Shown: positions 5,818 to 11,727 of the stretch, in pieces | Layout of the letters: each line of letters begins with the position of its first letter | How positions within the stretch are numbered: position 1 is the first letter of the stretch | Position numbers and translations under genes: made by a program | The notes under the pieces: model-generated | What the model was told of the DNA's origin: nothing | The model's input: the letters and a program-made list of their open reading frames with translations, nothing else | Databases searched by the model: none | Source of the DNA: an uncultured Pseudomonadota bacterium | GTDB lineage: Bacteria; Myxococcota_A; UBA796; UBA9615 | Reading direction: 5' to 3' | DNA: 11,727 nucleotides | Assembly: GCA_937907595.1 (NCBI GenBank) | Contig: CALCXL010000062.1 | Location: 1 to 11,727, forward strand

Positions 5818-7448
5818 CGGCCCCGCTGCGCGCCCGCCTCGTCGGCGCCCTGCTGGCCGTGGTGCTCCTGGCGGTGGGCACCGCGACGGCCCTGTACCTG
5901 CGCGAGGTCTCCTCCCAACTGGAGCGGCAGCTGACCGAGCGGGCCGACCGCGCGCTGGGGAGCCTGCAGACCGAGCTGCGCCAGCACGAGGCGAAGGTGG
6001 CGGCCGCCCTGGACGCGCTGGTCGATGACCCCCGCGAGCTGGCGCGCTTCGGCCCCCAGACCCCGGCCGGCGAGCGCTACTCGCGCGCGGCCCAGCGCCT
6101 GCGGCCCGGTGCCCTGGACCTGCTCGATGTGCTCGACTCCCAGGGGATCACCCTGAGCAGCGCCCACTGGCCGACCCGGATCGACCTGCCCCAGCCGCCG
6201 CACGAGCCGACGCCCGACGGGGCCCACGTCGCTCGGATCGACGGGCCGGAGGGCCCCCGGCCCGCCCTGATCCTGGTGCGCGAGGCGCTCGTCGCGGACC
6301 AGGTTCTCCAGGTCGTCGGCGGCCGATGGCTGGACTCGGGGGACCTGGTGGCTGCGCGGGAGCGGCTTGGCGTGGATCAGCTGGAGCTGCTGTGGGGGGA
6401 CGAGGCGCCCCAGGCGTCCCCAGGCCGGAGCTTGCGCCAACGCCGCCTCCGCCTGCCCGGGGCGGACGCTCCCAGCCTCCTGGTGGGCGTCGACCGCGCC
6501 GACGTCGCCGCCCTGCAGCGCAGCCTGCGGTGGCAGGCCCTGCTGGTCGCCCTCCTCAGCGCCCTGCTCGCCCTGGCCGTGGGCATGGCCCTGTCGCGGG
6601 GCATCGTGAGGCCCGTGGAGGCCCTGGCCCGCGCGGCGTCCCGGCTCGCCGGCGGCGATCTGGACGCGCGGGTCCCCCGGGGCAGCAGCCGCGTCCGAGA
6701 GGTGGAGGATCTGGTGGGCGCCTTCAACGCCATGGGCGACGATCTGGCCGCGTCGCGCGACGAGCTGGTCCAGGCCGAGCGCGTGGCCGCCTGGCGGGAG
6801 ATCGCCCGGGGGCTGGCCCACGAGCTGAAGAACCCGCTGACGCCGATCCGCGGCGCCATGGACGTGATCCGCCGGGCGCGCAGCCTCGACCGGCCCGACT
6901 TCGACGAGATCCTGCACGAGCAGGCGGAGGCCGTCGTCTCCGAGGTCGCGCGACTGACCGAGCTCAGCGACTCGTTCGCGCGCTTCGCCCGGCTGCCCGA
7001 CCCCCGCCCCGAGCCTCTGGACATCGGCGCCCTGCTGGACGACGCGGCCGCCCTCTACGCCCAGGCCGAGGGCGTGACCGTGGTCCGCGCCATGGGGCCG
7101 GCGCCCGTTCGCGCCGACCGCAACCAGCTGGCCACCGTGTTCACGAACCTGATCAAGAACGCCTGCGAGTCGATGGAGGACCGGGGCACTCTGCGCCTGT
7201 CAGCCGCGCGGCGGGGGGACGAGGTGGAGATCGTGGTGGCCGACGACGGCCCGGGCATCGCGCCCGAGGTGCGCGACCGCCTGTTCACCCCCTACGTCAC
7301 CACCAAGGGGAGCCGGGGCACGGGGCTGGGCCTCGCGATGGCGCACCGCATCGTCGTGGAGCACGGGGGGCGCATCGAAGCGAGGGACGCCGAGGGGGGC
7401 GGCGCCGCCTTCGTCATCCGCCTCCCGGCGGATCCAGCTGCGCCCTGA
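5814..7448 (+). CDS. Membrane sensor histidine kinase, NtrY-like catalytic core
   Basis: A 544-aa kinase. TM1 is about residues 8-28 and TM2 about 242-262, enclosing a roughly 210-residue extracytoplasmic region with Cache-like features (LLDVLDSQGITLSSAHW). HAMP follows (about 263-317), then the H-box AHELKNPLTPIRG with phospho-accepting H336, N-box NLIKNACE (N449), G1 DDGPGI (477-482), F-box FTPYVTTK and G2 GTGLGL (502-507). The WREIARGLAHELKNPLTPI pattern is typical of NtrY kinases. Unlike the classical NtrY I know (about 700+ aa, more membrane spans and a PAS domain), this one has two spans and no visible PAS. The GTG at 5814 overlaps the previous stop as GTGA; GGAGGG (5804-5809) lies 4 nt upstream. 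The frame stays open to 4401, but that part is a shadow of the preceding gene. Its likely partner is the NtrX-like regulator at 695-2047. Its 3' end overlaps the convergent lipoprotein gene. Confidence 0.95.
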   Translation: MTAPLRARLVGALLAVVLLAVGTATALYLREVSSQLERQLTERADRALGSLQTELRQHEAKVAAALDALVDDPRELARFGPQTPAGERYSRAAQRLRPGALDLLDVLDSQGITLSSAHWPTRIDLPQPPHEPTPDGAHVARIDGPEGPRPALILVREALVADQVLQVVGGRWLDSGDLVAARERLGVDQLELLWGDEAPQASPGRSLRQRRLRLPGADAPSLLVGVDRADVAALQRSLRWQALLVALLSALLALAVGMALSRGIVRPVEALARAASRLAGGDLDARVPRGSSRVREVEDLVGAFNAMGDDLAASRDELVQAERVAAWREIARGLAHELKNPLTPIRGAMDVIRRARSLDRPDFDEILHEQAEAVVSEVARLTELSDSFARFARLPDPRPEPLDIGALLDDAAALYAQAEGVTVVRAMGPAPVRADRNQLATVFTNLIKNACESMEDRGTLRLSAARRGDEVEIVVADDGPGIAPEVRDRLFTPYVTTKGSRGTGLGLAMAHRIVVEHGGRIEARDAEGGGAAFVIRLPADPAAP

Positions 7449-8547
7449 CCCCGGCCTGCTGGCCCAGGCCCAGCTGATCCTCGCAGCGCTCCAGGGCCCC
7501 CTGCACGACGTGGATCCAGGCCGGCTCCAGGGCCAGCCGGTCCGCCATGCCCAAGACCTCCCGGTAGTCCGACGCAGCCTTCTCCAGGAACGCGCGGGTT
7601 CGCTGCTCCAACAGCTGCGCGTAGACCGCGGCGTGCTCTTCGTCCAGGTCGTCCGGCACCGGCGCCGCCAGCAGGTCCGACCGGAAGTCCTCGTAGACCA
7701 CGCCCAGCCCGAAGGCCGCCGCGCCGCTCCAGGCGGGCACGCGGTGCTGGAGCGCGCGCTTGTAGTGCTGCCGCGCCTCCAGGAGCAGCTGCGCCTTCTC
7801 CTGAAGCGACCGATCGAGGGCGGGCAGGTCGTCCACCATGGCGACGTCCTGGTGTTGGGCCCGGAGGCGGTACAGATCGCCGGCCATCACCCAGACCATC
7901 GCGGCCGGGTATGGGTGCCGCTCGTGGGACTGCAGGGTGTGGCGACGGATCTCCCGGCGCACGCCGTCGAGGATGGACTCGGCCAGCGTGAACTCGCCGG
8001 CAGCGGCGCGGGCCAACGCCCGCAGCATGCGCGCCTCCCAGCGCTGCTCCTGGTCCAGGCCCGACTCCATCAGCGCGGCCTCGAGCCCCGGGACCGACTC
8101 AGCGTAGCGGCCCATGCGCTGGAGCATGCGCGCCTGTCGGATCCGCGCGATCGTCGCCTCCAGCGGATCCGCGACCCCGGCCGCGTACGCGCCGAAGCCG
8201 GCCTGGGCCGCCTCCAGCTCGCCCAGCTTCTCGGCGCACAGGGCCCCGTTCCAGCGCGCGGTGAGGGCGTCGGCCGACTCGGGGAACTCCTGGAGCAGCC
8301 GGTCGTAGAGCGCCAACGCTCGGGCGTAGTCGGCGGCATCGAAGGCGGTGTAGGCCAGGGCGAACAGGTCGGAGGCGTCGTAGCCGTCGAGGCCCGTCAA
8401 GGCGTCGACTCCGCCCACGATGCGCAGGGCGTCGGGGGAGACCGTGGTGCGGGGGCCGGACGAATCCAGCGGCCCATGGACCGCCGCCTGGCGGCCGGCG
8501 CAGCCAGCGAGCACGAAGACGAACAGGAGGGGCAGCAGGCGGCGCAC
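7414..8547 (-). CDS. TPR-type lipoprotein, convergent with the kinase gene
   Basis: A 377-aa predicted lipoprotein. The GTG at 8547 is chosen because it starts the signal peptide VRRLLPLLFVFVLAGC (lipobox LAGC, lipidated Cys16) and has GGAG at 5-nt spacing. The in-frame ATG at 8604 would add 19 polar residues before the signal peptide and is less likely. The mature protein is helical. A clear TPR lies near residues 57-91 (YTAFDAADYARALALYDRL), with further degenerate TPR-like helices over about 95-190 and 225-360. The TPR near its N-terminus resembles those of envelope assembly or cell-surface scaffolds; the exact job is unknown. Ala (+2) and Gly (+3) after the cysteine are compatible with outer-membrane sorting. 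It follows the ABC-F gene by 132 nt on the same strand, so it may have its own promoter. Its last 35 bp overlap the 3' end of the kinase gene. Confidence 0.9.
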   Translation of the reverse strand: MRRLLPLLFVFVLAGCAGRQAAVHGPLDSSGPRTTVSPDALRIVGGVDALTGLDGYDASDLFALAYTAFDAADYARALALYDRLLQEFPESADALTARWNGALCAEKLGELEAAQAGFGAYAAGVADPLEATIARIRQARMLQRMGRYAESVPGLEAALMESGLDQEQRWEARMLRALARAAAGEFTLAESILDGVRREIRRHTLQSHERHPYPAAMVWVMAGDLYRLRAQHQDVAMVDDLPALDRSLQEKAQLLLEARQHYKRALQHRVPAWSGAAAFGLGVVYEDFRSDLLAAPVPDDLDEEHAAVYAQLLEQRTRAFLEKAASDYREVLGMADRLALEPAWIHVVQGALERCEDQLGLGQQAGVRAQLDPPGGG

Positions 8548-8679
8548 GCGGTCTCCATCAGACGGGGGCAGGGAGGAAGGTCGACTCCTCCCAACCGACA
8601 GCATAGGGCCGCTCGGGGTTCCCGACAGCCTGCATCGCTCCCACGAGCGGCAACCAGCGGAGCCAGGTCGACCGGGTAC
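8548..8679. other. Intergenic region between the ABC-F and lipoprotein genes
   Basis: This 132-bp gap has no coding sequence that I can support. It contains two small inverted repeats, 8613-8625 (5-bp stem, 3-nt loop) and 8636-8649 (5-bp stem, 4-nt loop), neither followed by a T-run on the minus strand. A TATGCT on the minus strand is a possible -10 element, but I see no matching -35. The ribosome binding site of the lipoprotein gene lies at its left edge. Confidence 0.5.
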
Positions 8680-10692
8680 TCAGGCCTCGCCGAGGGCCTC
8701 CCACTCCTCCATCGCGGACTCCAGGCGGCGATTGACGCCCTCCCAATCCTTGGTGAGGGTCGCCAGTCGGTCCCAGTCGTCGGCGACGGCCGGGCTCTGG
8801 AGCTCCTCGTTCAACGCCCGCTCCCGCCCCTCGAGCTCCTCGATGCGCGCCTCCAGGGCGGCCAGGCGACGGCGGCGCTGGTCGGCCTCACGCTTCGCCT
8901 GCTTGCGCTCCTGCCAGTTGGCCTTGCTCGGGGCGGGCTCCTCGGGGGCGTCGACCGCCGGCTCGTCGTCGGCCTCAGCGCGCGCGCGGTTCTCCGCCCG
9001 GGTCTTCGCGTCCAGGGTGGGCAGGCCGCCGAGCAGCCAGGCGTCGGGGGCCGGCTCCCCCGGGGCGCGCCGCGTGGCCAGGCCCAGCTCCATCGCCCGC
9101 CCCCACAGGAAGTCGTCCAGGTTGCCGTGGTGCTCCACCAGGGTGCGGTTGCCCACCTCCCACACCGTGTCCGCCAGGGCGTTGGCGAAGGCGCGATCGT
9201 GGCTGACGAAGACGACCGCGCCGGGGTACACGCGCAGGGCCTCGGCCAGGACCTCCTTGGTCTCGATGTCCAGGTGGTTGGTCGGCTCGTCCAGGAGCAG
9301 CAGGTTGGCGCGCTGCAGCAGCACCAGGGCCAGGGCCACGCGGCTCTTCTCCCCGCCGCTGAGCACGCCGACGGGCTTGTGCACGTCGTCCCCGCTGAAC
9401 AGGAAGGAGCCCAGGAAGGTGCGGCACTGCGTCTCCGTGCGCAGCGTGTCCGCCTTCATGATCGTGCCGAGCACCGTCTGATCGGGGTCCAGCTCCCGCG
9501 CCTGATCCTGCGCGAACCACGCCGTCCGAACCCCCGCACCGGGCCGGACCACGCCGGCCGTCGCGGGCTCCCGGGAGGCCAGCAGGCGCAGCATGGTCGA
9601 CTTGCCGGCGCCGTTCGGTCCCACCAGCAGCACCCGCCGCCCCGCCCAGACGGTGGCCTGCACGTCCTCCAGAACCACCTTGTCGCCGTAGGACTTGTCC
9701 AGCCCGCGCACGTCGAGCATGGGATCGGCCGAAGGGGGCGCGTCGTTGAAGGCCATGCGCGGGGGCTTCGCCAGCTGCGGCACCACGATGGGCGGCAGCT
9801 TCTCCAGGGCCTTGACCCGCGCCTGCACCTGCGCGGCCTTGCTGGCCTTCGCCCGGAAGCGGTTGATGAACTGCTGGATGCGCTGCCGCTCGGCGTCCCG
9901 CTCCTCCGCCGCCTTGCGCAGGAGCTCCAGCCGCTCCTCCCGCTGCCGCAGGAACTGGGAGTAGCCGCCGCGGTACTCCTGCAGCTGCCCGCCGGCGACC
10001 TCGATCGTGCGGGTCACCAGGCGGTCCAGGAAGTCGCGGTCGTGGCTGATGATCACGACGCCGCCGGGCCAGCCCTTGAGCTCGTGCAGCAGCCAGGTGC
10101 GGGTCTCCAGGTCCAGGTGGTTGGTGGGCTCGTCCAGCAGCAGGATGTCCGGCCGCTCCAGCAGCAGCCGCGCCAGGGCGATGCGCACCTGCCAGCCGCC
10201 CGAGAAGTCCTCGGTGTTCTTCGCCCAGTCCTCTTGCGCGAAGCCCAGCCCGCTCAGGACCCGCCCGCAGGTCGCCTCCACCTCGTAGCCGCCGCGCTGG
10301 CGGAAGCGCTCGAGCAGCTCCTCCGCGTCGTGCAAGGCCTCGCTGTGCAGCGGATCGCTGGCCGGAAGCGAGGCGGCCAGGGCCAGCTTCTCGTTGGCCC
10401 GGCCCTCCATCGCTTTGACCGGCTGCAGGGCCGCGAAGGCCTCCTGCCAGAGGGTGCGCCCGGCGGGCACGACGTTCTCCTGCCGCAGCATGCCGACGTC
10501 CTGGCCCCGGCTGGTGACGACGTCGCCCTCGTCGGACTCGTGGGCGCCCGCGGCCACCTTGAGCAGCGTCGACTTGCCCTCGCCGTTGCGACCGACCACA
10601 GCCAGGCGCTCCCGGTCCCCGATCTGCAGGTCCACCCGGTCGAGCACGAAGCGCGCGCCGAACTGCACGCGCACACCCTGCAGGTGGATCAC
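8680..10692 (-). CDS. ABC-F family ATPase (Uup/YheS-like), ribosome-associated
   Basis: A 670-aa protein with two ATP-binding cassettes and no membrane domain. Cassette 1 has Walker A GRNGEGKS (34-41), signature FSGGW (163-167), Walker B ILLLDEPT (183-190) and switch His217. Cassette 2 has GPNGAGKS (358-365), LSGGE (444-448), LLLLDEPT (464-471) and His498. The inter-cassette linker (about 240-325) holds the RFRAKASKAAQVQARVKALEKL-type tRNA-interaction segment (278-299) typical of ABC-F proteins. A charged coiled-coil C-terminus (about 588-670) is Uup-like. ABC-F proteins bind the ribosomal E site and ease stalled or hard-to-translate states; some protect against antibiotics, but nothing here points to resistance rather than housekeeping. 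The start is the GTG at 10692, overlapping the miaB stop as GTGA, with no strong ribosome binding site, so translation is probably coupled to miaB. Confidence 0.95.
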   Translation of the reverse strand: MIHLQGVRVQFGARFVLDRVDLQIGDRERLAVVGRNGEGKSTLLKVAAGAHESDEGDVVTSRGQDVGMLRQENVVPAGRTLWQEAFAALQPVKAMEGRANEKLALAASLPASDPLHSEALHDAEELLERFRQRGGYEVEATCGRVLSGLGFAQEDWAKNTEDFSGGWQVRIALARLLLERPDILLLDEPTNHLDLETRTWLLHELKGWPGGVVIISHDRDFLDRLVTRTIEVAGGQLQEYRGGYSQFLRQREERLELLRKAAEERDAERQRIQQFINRFRAKASKAAQVQARVKALEKLPPIVVPQLAKPPRMAFNDAPPSADPMLDVRGLDKSYGDKVVLEDVQATVWAGRRVLLVGPNGAGKSTMLRLLASREPATAGVVRPGAGVRTAWFAQDQARELDPDQTVLGTIMKADTLRTETQCRTFLGSFLFSGDDVHKPVGVLSGGEKSRVALALVLLQRANLLLLDEPTNHLDIETKEVLAEALRVYPGAVVFVSHDRAFANALADTVWEVGNRTLVEHHGNLDDFLWGRAMELGLATRRAPGEPAPDAWLLGGLPTLDAKTRAENRARAEADDEPAVDAPEEPAPSKANWQERKQAKREADQRRRRLAALEARIEELEGRERALNEELQSPAVADDWDRLATLTKDWEGVNRRLESAMEEWEALGEA

Positions 10693-11727
10693 AGCAGGCC
10701 CAAGCGGCGGTGGGCGGCTCCGGCTTCGGGCAGGCGGCCCGACAGGCTGTTGCTGAAGGCGGCGTCCACCGTCACGTCGACGACCTCCCCCACAAGCTCA
10801 GGGGGTCCCGGGAAGTTGACGATCCAGTTCTGGTCCAGCCGGCCGCTGAGCCAGGACGCGTCCTTCTTGGACGGCCCCTCCACCAGCACCGCGGCGGTCC
10901 GCCCCACCCACGCCGCCATGCGCTCGGCGGTGATCGACCGCTGCAGGCTCTGCACCTCCTCCAGCCGATCCTTCTTGACCTGCGTGGGCACGTCGTCGTC
11001 GAACCGCTTGAAGGCCTGGGTATGCGGCCGGGGGCTGTACTTGAAGGAGTAGATGAAGTCGTACTGTGCAAGCTCCAGCAACGACAGGGTTTCCTCATGT
11101 TCCTTCTGGGTCTCTCCTGGAAAGCCCACGATGACGTCGGTGGAGAAGGCCAGGTCGGGCCGCGCGACCCGCAGGCGCGCCATAAGCTCCAGGTACTCGG
11201 CCCGGGTGTGCCGACGCCGCATGCGCTCCAGCATCGAGTCGGCACCCGCCTGCACCGGCAGGTGGAAGTAGGAGGTGAGGCGCGGCTCCGATGCGAAGAG
11301 GTCAACGAGCCCGTCGTGCAGATCCCAGGGGTTGGACGTGGTGAAGCGCACCCGCTCGATGCCCTCCACCTGCGCCACCCGCGCCAGCAGTTCGTGGAAG
11401 GGGGGCTCGTCGCTGCGCTTGAGGCCGTAGCTGTTGACGTTCTGGCCCAGGAGCGTGACCTCCCGAACGCCCGAGTGCGCCAGCTTTCGGACCTCGTGCA
11501 CCACGTCGGCGGCGGGCCGGCTCACCTCCCGCCCCCGGGTGAAGGGCACGATGCAGAAGGCGCAGAGGTTGTCGCAGCCCTTCTGGATGTTGACGAAGGC
11601 GGTGACCTGGCGTCCGTCGCGGAAGACCACCTCGTTGGCGAAGGGGTAGTCCTGGCGATCCAGCTGCTCGGTGGCGAGGACACGGGCCCGGCGCTGCTGC
11701 ACATCGAGCAGGAGCGCGGGCAGCCGG
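10689..11727 (-). CDS. miaB: tRNA-2-methylthio-N6-dimethylallyladenosine synthase MiaB (5' end missing)
   Basis: The visible 345 residues are the C-terminal three-quarters of MiaB; the N-terminal iron-sulfur domain lies beyond the window edge. The radical-SAM motif GCDNLCAFCIVPFTRGREVSR is present with the Cx3Cx2C cysteines (residues 51, 55 and 58 of the fragment), followed by the MiaB-typical EVTLLGQNVNSYG. The C-terminus (about 270-330) fits a TRAM domain. MiaB uses two [4Fe-4S] clusters and SAM to convert i6A37 to ms2i6A37 in tRNAs that read U-starting codons, which stabilises codon pairing. The exact CIVPFTRGREVSR and LLGQNVNSYG wording separates it from MtaB and RimO. The internal GTG at 11702 is not the start, because the frame stays open to the window edge with conserved-looking residues (RLPALLLD). 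The gene overlaps the downstream ABC-F gene by 4 nt. Confidence 0.96.
   Translation of the reverse strand, partial: RLPALLLDVQQRRARVLATEQLDRQDYPFANEVVFRDGRQVTAFVNIQKGCDNLCAFCIVPFTRGREVSRPAADVVHEVRKLAHSGVREVTLLGQNVNSYGLKRSDEPPFHELLARVAQVEGIERVRFTTSNPWDLHDGLVDLFASEPRLTSYFHLPVQAGADSMLERMRRRHTRAEYLELMARLRVARPDLAFSTDVIVGFPGETQKEHEETLSLLELAQYDFIYSFKYSPRPHTQAFKRFDDDVPTQVKKDRLEEVQSLQRSITAERMAAWVGRTAAVLVEGPSKKDASWLSGRLDQNWIVNFPGPPELVGEVVDVTVDAAFSNSLSGRLPEAGAAHRRLGLL

Noticed and set aside
4842..6917. 691-codon open frame on the minus strand
   Set aside because: It is antisense to the solute-binding-like and kinase genes, and its composition is low-complexity Gln/Gly/Arg with no recognisable domain.
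8650..8665. Sigma-54-like TGGCTC-N6-TTGC on the minus strand before the lipoprotein gene
   Set aside because: The GG-to-GC spacing is 11 bp rather than the strict 10, and the -24 element has a mismatch.
8680..10692. Antibiotic-resistance ABC-F
   Set aside because: The Uup/YheS-like architecture, ordinary linker and coupling to miaB fit a housekeeping role; nothing in the sequence points to a resistance subfamily.
7510..11052. 1180-codon open frame on the plus strand
   Set aside because: It runs antisense through the lipoprotein, ABC-F and miaB genes, all of which have clear family motifs or signal peptides. Its residues are Gln/His/Leu/Arg-rich with no motif, as expected from high-GC antisense codon structure.
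1..11727. Mobile element, CRISPR, toxin-antitoxin or defence island
   Set aside because: No transposase, integrase, direct-repeat array or defence-type domain was seen, and base composition looks even throughout.

Overview
The window is very GC-rich, with tightly packed genes, frequent GTG starts and many 4-nt start/stop overlaps. It encodes lipoproteins, TPR proteins and a sigma-54 activator. This suggests the chromosome of a Gram-negative, deltaproteobacterial or Myxococcota-like bacterium, although no rRNA or lineage marker is present and the placement is only an inference. No mobile element, CRISPR array, tRNA or rRNA was seen.

Left block (1-7448, plus strand). After the last codons of an unidentified gene comes an unrecognised 222-aa protein, directly abutting a complete NtrC/NtrX-type sigma-54 response regulator. 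The 155-nt gap after the regulator holds an excellent sigma-54 promoter (2159-2174). It also holds two 16-bp C/G-rich sites, 24 bp apart and centred near -97 and -121, one of them almost perfectly palindromic, as expected for enhancer sites. The promoter drives a probable four-gene operon: a TPR lipoprotein, a secreted protein with FG-GAP/VCBS-type Ca-binding repeats, a secreted protein resembling a shortened family-5 (Dpp/Opp) solute-binding protein, and an NtrY-like membrane histidine kinase. The last three genes are tightly spaced, the final two joints being 4-nt ATGA/GTGA overlaps.

Right block (7414-11727, minus strand). miaB (5' end outside the window) overlaps an ABC-F ATPase gene by 4 nt, a translation-related pair. 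After 132 nt comes a second TPR-type lipoprotein gene, whose 3' end overlaps the kinase gene tail-to-tail by 35 bp.

Most interesting reading: the kinase gene lies in an operon behind a sigma-54 promoter, while the regulator gene lies just upstream of that promoter. If the two are partners, the regulator would induce its own kinase together with three envelope proteins that could sense or tune the signal, giving a self-amplifying envelope-sensing circuit. The promoter and gene order are seen directly; the partnership and the sensing role are inference.
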